Origin: Microvirga flocculans ATCC BAA-817 | Lineage (GTDB): Bacteria > Pseudomonadota > Alphaproteobacteria > Rhizobiales > Beijerinckiaceae | Direction of reading: 5' to 3' | NCBI RefSeq assembly: GCF_000518665.1 | Contig: NZ_JAEA01000002.1 | Location: 186,001-250,000 of the forward strand | DNA length: 64,000 nucleotides | Part shown: in pieces, positions 8,103 through 15,575 of the stretch | Numbering within the stretch: the stretch's first letter is position 1 | How the letters are laid out: every line of letters starts with the position of its first letter | The notes under the pieces: generated by a model | The model's database searches: none | What the model saw: the letters and a program-made list of their open reading frames with translations, nothing else | What the model was told of the DNA's origin: nothing | Made by a program: the position numbers and the translations under genes

Positions 8103-8324
8103 ATGGTCAATCCAGGCGCTCCCACGAACGAGCCGACGCCCGGGGGCAACATCCCGAGCGAGGTGCCGCCCGGCACCGTTCCCGACGAGGAGCCGGATAC
8201 CGGTCCGACCGGACCGCGCACGCCCTATCCCGTCAACGATCCCGGCATCTCCGATCCGCGCGGGCCCGGCTCGGAACCGGATTACCTGCCTGGCAATCCG
8301 ACGGATCCCGGCACGCGCATGTGA
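8103..8324 (+). CDS. Small proline/glycine-rich acidic protein
   Basis: A 73-residue protein without signal peptide or hydrophobic segment, made almost wholly of Pro, Gly, Asp, Glu, Thr and Asn, so probably disordered. Repeated PG, DPG and EPD motifs run through it. A strong ribosome site (GGAGG, 8093-8097) precedes the ATG, which supports real translation. The minus-strand frames opposite lack such signals. An EcfG-like promoter upstream suggests stress-phase expression. I do not recognise a family with known function. Confidence 0.6.
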   Translation: MVNPGAPTNEPTPGGNIPSEVPPGTVPDEEPDTGPTGPRTPYPVNDPGISDPRGPGSEPDYLPGNPTDPGTRM

Positions 8325-8370
8325 TGGCGGAGGAAAGCATGGCAGAGAGCGGGCTGCATGCTGCATCCGC

Positions 8371-9093
8371 TCAAATTTCGAGGAGCGCATAAGGCTTTCC
8401 GGTCGGCTTCTCGATGTGCCTGGCAACGTTGTAGACGGGTTGTCCGCCCGGCGTGCGGCCTTCGTAACGGCCGCGATGCGCATGTCCATGCACGATGGCG
8501 CTGACCTTGAACCGGTCGATGGTCTCGGCGAGGCGCGACGAGCCCAGGAACGGATAAATCTCCAGAGGCTCGCTCTCGATGGTGTCGGTCACCGGGGCGT
8601 AGTGAAGAACGACCACGGAGCGCTTGGCGCGCACCTGTCGCATGGCGTTCTCGAGCCGCAGCGTCTCGTTCATGGTCTCGTTGACGAACTGCTTCATGGC
8701 GGGCTCGCCGAAATAGCCGAGCATGCGCCGTCCGAAACCGCCGGCGAAACCCTTCACACCGACGAAGCCGACGCCGTCGATCTCGACCGATTGTCCGTCG
8801 AGCAGCTTCATGCCGACATCGCGCAGGATGCGCGCGACTTCCTCATGGGCGCCGCATTCGTAATCGTGATTGCCGAGCACGCCCACGACCGGGATCGAGC
8901 AGGCCTTCAGATCCTGCGCCAGAAGCTCGGCCTCCTTCGGCTTTCCGAGATCCGTCAGGTCTCCGGCGAGCACGAGGACATCCGCTTCCTTCGAGATGTC
9001 TCCGAAGAGCTCGCGATAGGATTCCGCATTGTCCTCGCGAACGTGAAGATCGCCCAAGGCTGCGACCTTCAGGGGGGGCTGCCTGTCACTCAT
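8371..9093 (-). CDS. Calcineurin-like metallophosphoesterase
   Basis: A 240-residue phosphoesterase with all five metal-binding blocks: GDLHV near residue 14, VLAGDLTDLG, VLGNHDYE, the VVLHYAP histidine block, and VHGHAHRG near the C-terminus. Such enzymes use a two-metal centre to hydrolyse phosphomono- or diesters; the substrate cannot be told. It has no signal peptide, so it acts in the cytoplasm. Its start overlaps the end of the nucleotidyltransferase gene by 8 bp, so the two are translated as a coupled pair and probably work on related substrates. Confidence 0.88.
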   Translation of the reverse strand: MSDRQPPLKVAALGDLHVREDNAESYRELFGDISKEADVLVLAGDLTDLGKPKEAELLAQDLKACSIPVVGVLGNHDYECGAHEEVARILRDVGMKLLDGQSVEIDGVGFVGVKGFAGGFGRRMLGYFGEPAMKQFVNETMNETLRLENAMRQVRAKRSVVVLHYAPVTDTIESEPLEIYPFLGSSRLAETIDRFKVSAIVHGHAHRGRYEGRTPGGQPVYNVARHIEKPTGKPYALLEI

Positions 9094-9901
9094 TGCGCCA
9101 TTCGCCTTCGCCTCCCACGTCGGCGAAGCCCCATTGCTTCACGTCGATCTCGTAATCGACGCGCGAAAACATCCGGCCGCGGCAGACCTTCATCTGAGGC
9201 GGAGGAAGATCGAGCTGCTTACTGAGCCTGTCGAGAAGCTCGTCCATCACCCAGCGGGGAACCTTGTCGCGCTCGGACGGATAGATCCAGCGGAAGTTGA
9301 GAAGATGCATGAGCAGCACTTCCCAATGCACCTCCATGTAGGCGAGCAGGCCCTGCCAGTCGATCTGGTCGTGCGCCTTCAGGATCGTGTGCGCCACGTC
9401 GGCGCCGTCGTAGCGGTGGCGGAGCTGGATGAAGCATTTCGACCAGACAAGTTCCGTCGGCCCGACGATGCGCACGGGCGTACCGAAGACCTCGATCTGG
9501 CGCGCATTCTCGAACCAGCGATCGCCAATCGGCATCGTGCCGTTGGACGAGGCGAAGATCACGTCGAAGAAGTAGCGGCCCTTGAAGACCTTGCCGAGCC
9601 AGCGGTCGTCCTCGATCTCGATGGAATATCCGAGATTCTTGAAGTGCGAGAGTACGCGCGTGTAATCCCCGGCCTTGCAGAAGATGTCGAGATCCTTCGT
9701 CGGGCGCGTGATGCCCGTATAGGCCGAGAGCGCATAGGTGCCCGCGAGCAGGAAGGGCAGGCCGAGCTTGTTCAGCTCCTGCAGAGCCTCGGCATAGAAG
9801 GCTTCGGATTCCGGATGCTTGAGCGTGGGTTCGGCCTTGGCGTCCATGATGGGAACAGCTGGATGAGCGCTCGCGCCGAGAGTGGGTTCGTGAACTGCCA
9901 T
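9086..9901 (-). CDS. Nucleotidyltransferase-fold protein
   Basis: A 271-residue protein of the polymerase-beta-like nucleotidyltransferase superfamily. LPFLLAGTYALSAYTG followed by RPTKDLDIF gives the glycine-containing helix and the DxD metal motif near residue 71; FFDVIFASSNG supplies the third acidic strand. The rest is helical and ends in DVKQWGFADVG. The family resembles NTP_transf_5/AbiEii-like proteins, but no partner antitoxin of the AbiEi type is seen. Downstream, with an 8-bp overlap, is a metallophosphoesterase gene. An inner ATG at 9847 is an alternative start. Function is not assigned. Confidence 0.8.
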   Translation of the reverse strand: MAVHEPTLGASAHPAVPIMDAKAEPTLKHPESEAFYAEALQELNKLGLPFLLAGTYALSAYTGITRPTKDLDIFCKAGDYTRVLSHFKNLGYSIEIEDDRWLGKVFKGRYFFDVIFASSNGTMPIGDRWFENARQIEVFGTPVRIVGPTELVWSKCFIQLRHRYDGADVAHTILKAHDQIDWQGLLAYMEVHWEVLLMHLLNFRWIYPSERDKVPRWVMDELLDRLSKQLDLPPPQMKVCRGRMFSRVDYEIDVKQWGFADVGGEGEWRNE

Positions 9902-10063
9902 GGCCTTGTCCGAAGCGCGGCCGATGATGGCTCGCGTTCGACAACAGAATGGCTACCGCGAAGTTCCGTTCAGGCCCGGCCCGATGCCGAAGAGGTGATC
10001 GCCGGATCGGGCCGCCGGCAAGGTCAGGCCGTCCGATCCAGGTTCCGCTCTTGAGCCAGCGGG

Positions 10064-10789
10064 CTAATCCCGCTCGATCTTCTGATCGACGTGCAGGTAT
10101 TCGGGATTGTACTGCGCCGCCTCCTGAAGGCGCGCCCAGTCGTTGATGATCATGAGCTTGCCCTGCGACGTGATCAAACCCTCGGAGCGAAGCTCCTGGA
10201 GCACGCGGTTGACATGAACGGTGCTGATGCCGAACGCATCCCCCAGTTCCTCCTGCGTGATCGGCATCTCGAAGCTGTTCTCGTTGACGAGGCCGACGGA
10301 GTCGAGACGGTCGCGCAGCTCGCAGAGGAAATGCGCGAGCCGCGCGCGGGCCTCCATCCGGCCGAGGGTGGTCAGCCAGGCCCGGTGGATGGCGGCATCG
10401 ACCAGCGTGCAGAACCAGAGGACGCGGGTCAGATACGGAAAGCACCGCGTGATCTCCTTCAAGTCGCTGTGAGCGACCAGGGCCACGGTGCAGGTCGTGA
10501 GCGCGACGACACCGTCGTCGAGCGGCTTGAGGAGAAAGCTGTGCAGATCGGCGAAATCGCCGGGAATGTGAAGGGCGGTGATCTGCCGTTGCCCTTCCGG
10601 CGAATGATTCTGGCGCACGGCGAAGCCCGAGACGATCAGGCTGCTGTAGGAAAGCGAGCTGCCCCCGTGCGCGATTTCCTCACGGGGCTTGTAGACCACT
10701 GTCCGGGCGATGATCTGCTGGAGGATCTGTCGCTCGTCCTGAAAGAGAATCCCATGCCGTTCAAGCTTTTGGATAAGAGGGTTGGTCAT
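10064..10789 (-). CDS. Crp/Fnr-family transcriptional regulator
   Basis: A 241-residue regulator with an N-terminal cyclic-nucleotide-binding-type beta roll (residues about 25-125) and a C-terminal winged helix carrying ITQEELGDAFGISTVHVNRV as helix-turn-helix. No N-terminal cysteine cluster of the FNR type is present, so it is not an obvious Fe-S oxygen sensor. The ATG at 10789 (MTNPLIQKLERHG) is preferred; the frame allows a start at 10804. This subgroup, with HVNRVLQELR in the recognition helix, is numerous in Hyphomicrobiales and often stress-linked. A palindromic repeat lies just upstream. Confidence 0.88.
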   Translation of the reverse strand: MTNPLIQKLERHGILFQDERQILQQIIARTVVYKPREEIAHGGSSLSYSSLIVSGFAVRQNHSPEGQRQITALHIPGDFADLHSFLLKPLDDGVVALTTCTVALVAHSDLKEITRCFPYLTRVLWFCTLVDAAIHRAWLTTLGRMEARARLAHFLCELRDRLDSVGLVNENSFEMPITQEELGDAFGISTVHVNRVLQELRSEGLITSQGKLMIINDWARLQEAAQYNPEYLHVDQKIERD

Positions 10790-10810
10790 CGTCGCTGCCG
10801 CCAAACTCTA

Positions 10811-10925
10811 AAGCATCGGACCCAAAAGTGGATTTACACTTTAGGGAGCGATCCGATGCTTCCTTCCTTGATGAGCGCATCGTTTGGGCACTAAACCGGG
10901 TCCACTTTTGCGCACGATGCGCTAT
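10811..10925. repeat. Interspersed palindromic element, copy 1
   Basis: About 115 bp that begin GCATCGGACCCAAAAGTGG and contain the returning arm GATCCGATGC, then CGCATCGT and a terminal CCGGGTCCACTTTTGCGC. A related copy with the same blocks in the same order is at 31449-31553. It folds into one or two imperfect hairpins and codes for nothing visible. It is probably a REP- or MITE-like element. Confidence 0.65.
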
Positions 10926-11009
10926 AGCATGCGCATGACCTAGGGCGTCGGTTTCCAAAGTGGAGAGCCGCTGCGATGCCTGCCCTGCCTATCCTGAGTG
11001 AGTGCTGCG

Positions 11010-11384
11010 CTAATGATCCCCGTGCGAGACCCGCACGTCACGGGGGCTGTTGAGGATTTCGAGCAGGCTGTTGGCGATGTGCCGGGCCTCGTCGTCCTTC
11101 AGTCGCAGCAGGAACGGCGGCATCATCCCCGCCTGGAGCGCCACCACGGCCATGCCGTGCTCATCCATGCCGACATCGATCGTTTGGGAGGTCACGTCCA
11201 CGATCTCTTCCGGCATGTCGTCGTCTTCGCCCGTGCTCTCGCCGATGGCGGCAAGCAGCTGGCTCACGGCCCTGACCAGCGAGCGGGCCGCTTGCGGGTC
11301 CATGACCACGGCGGTGGATTGCTCGCCCTTCTGGAAGGCCAGTTGAATGTTGTCGCCCTCGAGCGTGACGGAAATGCCTGCCAT
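11010..11384 (-). CDS. Conserved hypothetical protein, 124 residues
   Basis: A soluble 124-residue protein without signal peptide or membrane segment. It starts MAGISVTLEGDNIQLAF and contains an acidic stretch (ESTGEDDDMPEE) and a C-terminal helical part (KDDEARHIANSLLEILNS). The ATG at 11384 is preferred over one at 11411 because AAGGGGTAAGGACGAGGAGACTC-type purine-rich sequence lies just before it. I do not recognise the family. It sits between the Crp/Fnr regulator and the BON-domain stress gene, all on the minus strand but well spaced. Confidence 0.6.
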   Translation of the reverse strand: MAGISVTLEGDNIQLAFQKGEQSTAVVMDPQAARSLVRAVSQLLAAIGESTGEDDDMPEEIVDVTSQTIDVGMDEHGMAVVALQAGMMPPFLLRLKDDEARHIANSLLEILNSPRDVRVSHGDH

Positions 11385-11521
11385 GAGTCTCCTCGTCCTT
11401 ACCCCTTCCATATGGGGCTTCGCCGCAGGAAGGGAAAGGCAGGATCTTGGTACGACGAATGCGCTTCGCGCCCAAGGGGAGAAGCGCAGTCTGGTAAACC
11501 GCGATGCCGGGAGAGCCTTGT

Positions 11522-12355
11522 TCAGCCCCCGCTGCCGGAGGAACCGCCCTTCTTGCGAAGGCCTTGGCCGGAGCTCGCGGCGTCCGGGACGCCGACGCTG
11601 CCGGCTCCGGCAGCCCCCGCGCCGGACATCGTGGATCCGGCGATCCCCGCATCCGCGGGTTGCTGGATGCGCAGGTTGTTCTGCACATGGGTGACGCCGG
11701 AGACCGATTCCGCAATATCCTCCGCGTGGCGCTTCTCGAACCGGCTGGTCACGGTGCCCGAGAGCGTGACCTCACGCTTATCCACCCGGACCTCAATCTC
11801 CGAGGCATCGATGTGCGGGTCCTCGGTAAGGCGATCGCTCACGTCCTCCAGGATGCGGGCGTCGGAACGCAGGTAGCCCTTCGGTCCCCGGCCGCGATAC
11901 CGGCCGGTCTCGCGCACGTCCCTCTCCCGTCGCCGCTCGGCCTCCTCGTTACCAAACCAGGAGCGTACCTCGTCGCCGGCACGCTCAAGGAAGCTGCGTT
12001 CCTCGCCATAGTCGCGCGAGCCCCGGCCGAAACTTTCGGTCCCGTACTGGCCCCGGCCGTAGCGATCCGGCTCATAGCGGTTCCATTGGCGCCTGTTCCC
12101 GAACTCGAACAGGGGTCGCTCATCGCCGACTACGTCGTGCCAGTCGAGGGCCGAGCCGCCCGTTCCGTAACCGGACGAATCCCCGAAATCCCGCGCCCGA
12201 TGCCGGGCATGAGGTTCCTCCGGCCCTAAACGGCGGTCGTAGCCCGCTCTCGGGTTGCCGAAGCCGCGGCGGGCGATGTAGCCCTCGTCCTCGCTCCAAT
12301 CGGTATCCCGGCCGCCGAAGCGGTCCGGATCGTAGCGGTTGCGGTCGGTGGCCAT
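11522..12355 (-). CDS. BON-domain protein with SWFGD-type motif
   Basis: A 277-residue hydrophilic protein. The first 120 residues are rich in Arg, Tyr, Asp and Gly; the RSWFGNEEAERRRERD segment (about 130-147) is the SWFGD motif, and a BON domain follows (DARILEDVSDRLTEDP through VTHVQNNLRI). The tail is Ala/Gly/Ser-rich. BON domains bind phospholipids or other surfaces, and proteins with SWFGD plus BON are typical general-stress products in Hyphomicrobiales. The start at 12355 (MATDRNRYDPDR) is chosen because the frame upstream is proline/arginine-rich shadow. An EcfG-type promoter 65 bp upstream fits stress control. Confidence 0.8.
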   Translation of the reverse strand: MATDRNRYDPDRFGGRDTDWSEDEGYIARRGFGNPRAGYDRRLGPEEPHARHRARDFGDSSGYGTGGSALDWHDVVGDERPLFEFGNRRQWNRYEPDRYGRGQYGTESFGRGSRDYGEERSFLERAGDEVRSWFGNEEAERRRERDVRETGRYRGRGPKGYLRSDARILEDVSDRLTEDPHIDASEIEVRVDKREVTLSGTVTSRFEKRHAEDIAESVSGVTHVQNNLRIQQPADAGIAGSTMSGAGAAGAGSVGVPDAASSGQGLRKKGGSSGSGG

Positions 12356-12419
12356 AGGAGCGCTCCTCTTGTCCTGAAAGGGCCGTGTCTCCTCAAAAGG
12401 GCGTCCGGCCCGAGACACC

Positions 12420-12445
12420 AACGTGAAGGGGAGGGCGGGCGTTCC
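12420..12445 (-). promoter_or_regulatory. EcfG-type promoter of the BON gene
   Basis: On the minus strand GGAAC (12445-12441) is followed after 17 bp by CGTT (12423-12420). This is the general stress response promoter pattern of alphaproteobacteria. It lies 65 bp upstream of the BON-protein start. Confidence 0.65.
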
Positions 12446-12675
12446 TAGACCGGACAGGCAGCGGGGAAACGGGCGTTTTCTCCCTCCGGTCCGACGTAAA
12501 GGTGGCCCTGTCCGGGCCGCCGAGGGCGCGAAAGATGCAAGAGCGTGGGGCATTGCCTTGCATTTGCCCTATCCGTACCCTAGGTAGCTCTGATCGACAT
12601 TTGGCCGGACGACTGGGCTTCCCGCTTTGGCACTGCCGGGCGCACGTTCCTTCTTTCTACCATCTATCGACTAAC

Positions 12676-12701
12676 GGATGGCTGGCTTCGAGCCCCCATC
12701 C
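12676..12701 (+). ncRNA. Hairpin in the cold-shock gene leader
   Basis: GGATGG pairs with CCATCC and, inside a small bulge, GGCT pairs with AGCC around a TCG loop. It lies 30 bp upstream of the cold-shock ATG. Cold-shock mRNAs often carry structured leaders that control translation, so a regulatory role is plausible but not shown. The 12446-12675 stretch before it holds nothing else I can name. Confidence 0.35.
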
Positions 12702-12731
12702 ACGTGCAAACGACAGTGAAGAGGATTTCCC

Positions 12732-12941
12732 ATGGAACAGGGAACCGTGAAGTGGTACAATGAAACCAAGGGTTATGGTTTCATCCAGCCCGATAATGGC
12801 GGCAAGGACGTGTTCGTTCACGCCACCGCTCTCGAGCGCGCCGGCATGCGCGGCTTGCGCGAAGGCCAGAAGCTCTCCTATGAGCTTCAGACCGACCAGC
12901 GCACCGGCCGCCAGTCTGCAGTGAACCTGCAGAACGCGTAA
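12732..12941 (+). CDS. cspA: Cold-shock protein (CspA family)
   Basis: A 69-residue single cold-shock domain that binds single-stranded nucleic acid and acts as RNA chaperone. RNP1 is KGYGFIQPD (residues 13-21) and RNP2 is DVFVHATAL (26-34), both intact. GAAGAGGA precedes the ATG. A hairpin in the leader and two hairpins after the stop frame the gene as a separate transcript. The family has many paralogues, so cspA is a family-level symbol only. Confidence 0.93.
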   Translation: MEQGTVKWYNETKGYGFIQPDNGGKDVFVHATALERAGMRGLREGQKLSYELQTDQRTGRQSAVNLQNA

Positions 12942-12953
12942 GGTTTCATGCCG

Positions 12954-13014
12954 GAGGACGTGGCCGCCACGTCCTCTTGCATATGAGCCGTTCCGGTTCA
13001 GGGGCGGCTTTTTT
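12954..13014 (+). terminator. Tandem hairpins after cspA, the second with a T-run
   Basis: First, GAGGACGTGG / CCACGTCCTC with loop CCG (12954-12976). Second, an 8-bp stem from 12987 (GCCGTTCC / GGGGCGGC, two G-T pairs) followed by six T residues to 13014. The second is a standard intrinsic terminator and ends 19 bp before infA. Confidence 0.7.
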
Positions 13015-13033
13015 GTTATGAGGAAGGCTTTGC

Positions 13034-13315
13034 ATGGCAAAGGAAGAACTGATCACCTTTGAAGGACTCGTGACCGAAATCCTGCCCGACGCGCGCTACC
13101 GCGTGCAGCTCGACAACGGGCACGAGGTCATCGCTTACACGGCCGGCAAGATGAAGAAGAACCGCATCAAGACGCTCGCCGGAGACCGCGTGACCGTCGA
13201 GATGTCGCCCTACGATCTCGAGAAGGGCCGCCTCATCTTCCGTCACAAGGATTCGGGTGCCTCTTCCGGTCCGCGTCCGCCGCAGCGCGGCAATCCGCAG
13301 TTCCGGCGTCGTTAA
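13034..13315 (+). CDS. infA: Translation initiation factor IF-1
   Basis: A 93-residue S1/OB-fold protein that binds the 30S A site during initiation. The core is canonical: [20 protein letters not shown], then [25 protein letters not shown] and GRLIFRHK. The C-terminus is extended by about 20 residues ([20 protein letters not shown]) compared with the usual 72-residue IF-1, as in other Hyphomicrobiales. AGGAAGG precedes the ATG. A terminator separates it from cspA, so it has its own promoter or depends on read-through. Confidence 0.95.
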   Translation: MAKEELITFEGLVTEILPDARYRVQLDNGHEVIAYTAGKMKKNRIKTLAGDRVTVEMSPYDLEKGRLIFRHKDSGASSGPRPPQRGNPQFRRR

Positions 13316-13379
13316 GAGGTCCCTGGCGGCCTCTTGAAGGCGCGCCAAGGGCCGTTCATGCCGCAGTGACGGCGTCAGG

Positions 13380-13928
13380 TCAGGCGACCGCGTGCATCAC
13401 CGACAGGGTGACGCGGTCCGGGCCGATATCCTCCTCCATATCGGTGAAGTGCATCAGCTCGGCGAGGCGGTTGCGGGCGCGGTTGACGCGGCTCTTGATG
13501 GTGCCGACCGCGCAGCCGCAGATTTCCGCCGCCTCCTCGTAGGAGAAGCCTGATGCCCCCACGAGCAGCAGCGCCTCGCGCTGGTCGTAAGGCAGGCGGG
13601 CGAGCGCCTTCTGCAAATCCTCGAAGTCGAGATGGGGCATCTGGTCCGGCTGGACCGAAAGGGAGGCGGCGTATTTGCCGTCCGCATCCTCCACCTCGCG
13701 GCGGCGCTTGCGGTACTCGGAATGGAACAGGTTGCGCAGAATGGTGAAGAGCCAGGCCTGCATGTTCGTGCCCGGCTGGAAGCGGCCGATGTTGGCGATC
13801 GCCCGCATCAGGGTTTCCTGCACAAGGTCGTCGGCACGGTCCACGTTGTTCGTCAGCGAAATGGCAAAGGCGCGCAGGTTCGGCGTCGCCTTGAGCATGG
13901 AATCGCGAAGATCAATGTCGATGCTCAT
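13380..13928 (-). CDS. ecfG: ECF sigma factor EcfG/SigT (general stress response)
   Basis: A 182-residue extracytoplasmic-function sigma factor. Region 2 contains NVDRADDLVQETLMRAIANI (DNA melting and -10 contacts), and region 4 contains LPYDQREALLLVGASGFSYE plus the recognition part CAVGTIKSRVNRARNRL. It is paired with nepR, whose stop region overlaps its start by 4 bp, and this arrangement identifies it as the EcfG-type factor of the PhyR-NepR-EcfG cascade. Matching GGAAC-N16/18-CGTT promoters before nepR and other genes nearby support the call. NepR holds it inactive until phosphorylated PhyR captures NepR. Confidence 0.93.
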   Translation of the reverse strand: MSIDIDLRDSMLKATPNLRAFAISLTNNVDRADDLVQETLMRAIANIGRFQPGTNMQAWLFTILRNLFHSEYRKRRREVEDADGKYAASLSVQPDQMPHLDFEDLQKALARLPYDQREALLLVGASGFSYEEAAEICGCAVGTIKSRVNRARNRLAELMHFTDMEEDIGPDRVTLSVMHAVA

Positions 13929-14155
13929 GATTGCTGCTTTTCCCGCTTGACCTCATCCAGCCGGTTGATGATCTCGATGAACCGGTCCGGTACCGGCTGT
14001 TCCCCGAGCGCCAATGTCTCATAGAACTGGCGCAGCCTTTGGCCGATCTGCGCCTGGACCGAGCGGCTCAAGGCCGGCGAGCCCGATCTGTTGAGGCCCG
14101 GGACGGGCTCGGTATCCGTGTATTGAGGCAAGGAGTTCGGGTTTTTTTTCTGCAT
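13925..14155 (-). CDS. nepR: Anti-sigma factor NepR
   Basis: A 76-residue protein with a variable N-terminus and the conserved NepR core: VQAQIGQRLRQFYETLALGE, then PVPDRFIEIINRLDE, the two helices that clamp EcfG. NepR is released when phosphorylated PhyR mimics the sigma factor and binds it. The gene is the first of the nepR-ecfG operon, overlaps ecfG by 4 bp and has an EcfG-type promoter about 80 bp upstream, so the pair is autoregulated. The phyR gene usually found next to it is not here. Confidence 0.92.
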   Translation of the reverse strand: MQKKNPNSLPQYTDTEPVPGLNRSGSPALSRSVQAQIGQRLRQFYETLALGEQPVPDRFIEIINRLDEVKREKQQS

Positions 14156-14233
14156 GGGTTGTCCTGGACAGTCGAGCGCAAGCGACCTCCCGCAGGGGGC
14201 GCCCTAGCCGGCGGCACCCAGTCGCGGTGGGGT

Positions 14234-14258
14234 AACGTCAAGTCAGGACGATCGTTCC
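14234..14258 (-). promoter_or_regulatory. EcfG-type promoter of nepR-ecfG
   Basis: Minus strand GGAAC (14258-14254), 16-bp spacer, CGTT (14237-14234), an exact match to the alphaproteobacterial general stress promoter. The -10 box is about 79 bp upstream of the nepR ATG, giving positive feedback by EcfG. Confidence 0.75.
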
Positions 14259-14304
14259 GCGGTTCCCCTTACCTCTTCGGACTCGTCCACAGGCAAATTT
14301 GGTG

Positions 14305-14330
14305 GGAACCTTTTTCCATACGGCCAAGTT
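14305..14330 (+). promoter_or_regulatory. EcfG-type promoter of the DUF3309 gene
   Basis: Plus strand GGAAC (14305-14309), 18-bp spacer, GTT (14328-14330), fitting the GGAAC-N18/19-TT rule. It points away from the nepR promoter and lies about 60 bp before the DUF3309 start. Confidence 0.6.
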
Positions 14331-14390
14331 TCTCTCCCACGAAACGCGGCCCCCTTTCGAATGGCCGCGCCAATGAAGGGAGACTTCACG

Positions 14391-14549
14391 ATGGCGGTCA
14401 GCACCATCCTGCTCATTCTGGTCATTCTGCTGCTCATCGGCGCCGTGCCGGCTTGGCCCCACAGCCGCAGCTGGGGCTACGGCCCGAGCGGCATCCTGGG
14501 CGTCATCCTGCTCATCCTCATCATTCTGTTGCTGATGGGGCGGCTGTAA
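14391..14549 (+). CDS. DUF3309 small membrane protein
   Basis: A 52-residue protein with two hydrophobic helices, ILLILVILLLIGAVPAWP and GILGVILLILIILLLMGRL, joined by the short turn HSRSWGYGPSG. This is the DUF3309 pattern of tiny stress-linked inner membrane proteins common in Hyphomicrobiales. AAGGGAGA precedes the ATG at 14391; an in-frame ATG at 14361 has no ribosome site. An EcfG-type promoter upstream and a hairpin terminator downstream make it a single-gene stress transcript. Confidence 0.82.
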   Translation: MAVSTILLILVILLLIGAVPAWPHSRSWGYGPSGILGVILLILIILLLMGRL

Positions 14550-14573
14550 GGATTAGCGCTAAGAGAAACGACG

Positions 14574-14597
14574 AGGGCGGCCCTGGGGTCGCCCTTT
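14574..14597 (+). terminator. Hairpin terminator after the DUF3309 gene
   Basis: AGGGCGGCC (14574-14582) pairs with GGTCGCCCT (14587-14595) with one G-T pair and a 4-base loop, followed by a short T-run. Confidence 0.65.
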
Positions 14598-14732
14598 ATC
14601 TATTCCGTATGGGAAGACTCGACTTCTGCCGGAAGCCGGACCTGCGCTGTTCGGGCAATGGCGATCGAAGTCGGCAGATTCCGTTTTACCACCGAACGAT
14701 GTAGATTGTCCGGGGGGCTCGGGAGGAAGCCG

Positions 14733-15545
14733 ATGCCCATTTATCTCGACCGGCATGAGCTCAAAGGCTTGACCGCCGCCGACGTGGCCGAGGTTCACCT
14801 CAAGGACCTGGAGTTGCAGGGGCATTACGGGGTGCGGTTCCTGACCTATTGGTTCGACGATACCCGCGGCACGGCGTTCTGCCTTATCGAGGCGCCCGAC
14901 ATCCAGACCGCCATGCGGGTGCACGACGAGGCTCACGGCAACATCGCCCGTGACGTGATCGAGGTCGATCTCTCCGCCGTCGAGGCTTTCCTGGGCCGCG
15001 TCTCCGATCCGTCGCCTGGAAGCCCAGCAGCGAGCGCCAAAGTCGATGCGGCGCTGCGCACCATCATGTTTACCGACATCGTCGATTCCACGGCCATGAC
15101 GGCGCGCCTCGGCGACCGGCTGGCGGTCGAGATGGTGCGCGCCCACGATGCCATGGTGCGCCGCGCCCTGCACGACAGGGGCGGGCGCGAAGTCAAGCAT
15201 ACCGGCGACGGGATCATGGCAGCCTTCGACGATGCGGTCGCTGCCGTGGATTGCGCCCGCTCCATCCAGCAGGCATTCGAGGCCTTCAACCTCGCAAGCC
15301 GCGAAAAGATGACGGTTCGCATCGGTCTCGATGCCGGCGAGCCCGTGGCCGATCACGACGACCTCTTCGGCTCGACGGTGCAGATGGCGGCGCGTCTGTG
15401 CCAGAGCGCCGAGCCCGGGAGCATCGTCGTCTCCAAGGCCTTGCGCGGTCTTCTGGATAATCGGTTTCGTCTTGCAGATCTCGGATCGCGTCCCTTGAAG
15501 GGATTTGTGCAGCCCGTCCCGGCCTTCGCAGTGGCGTGGCGATGA
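14733..15545 (+). CDS. DUF4242 domain fused to an adenylate/guanylate cyclase domain
   Basis: A 270-residue soluble protein. Residues 1-85 match the DUF4242 (nickel-binding SCO4226-like) ferredoxin-fold domain: MPIYLDRHELKGLTAADVAE, then the histidine-containing GHYGVRFLTYWFDD and AMRVHDEAHG. From about residue 108 it is a class III nucleotidyl cyclase: RTIMFTDIVDSTAMTARLGD carries the first metal Asp, and HTGDGIMAAFDDA the second, followed by the GLDAGEP loop. Product (cAMP or cGMP) cannot be decided by eye. ATG 14733 is chosen because the upstream part of the frame does not match the domain. It probably makes a second messenger in response to the bound ligand. Confidence 0.85.
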   Translation: MPIYLDRHELKGLTAADVAEVHLKDLELQGHYGVRFLTYWFDDTRGTAFCLIEAPDIQTAMRVHDEAHGNIARDVIEVDLSAVEAFLGRVSDPSPGSPAASAKVDAALRTIMFTDIVDSTAMTARLGDRLAVEMVRAHDAMVRRALHDRGGREVKHTGDGIMAAFDDAVAAVDCARSIQQAFEAFNLASREKMTVRIGLDAGEPVADHDDLFGSTVQMAARLCQSAEPGSIVVSKALRGLLDNRFRLADLGSRPLKGFVQPVPAFAVAWR

Positions 15546-15575
15546 GGGGAGGCCGCCGGTGCCGAAACGCCGTGC

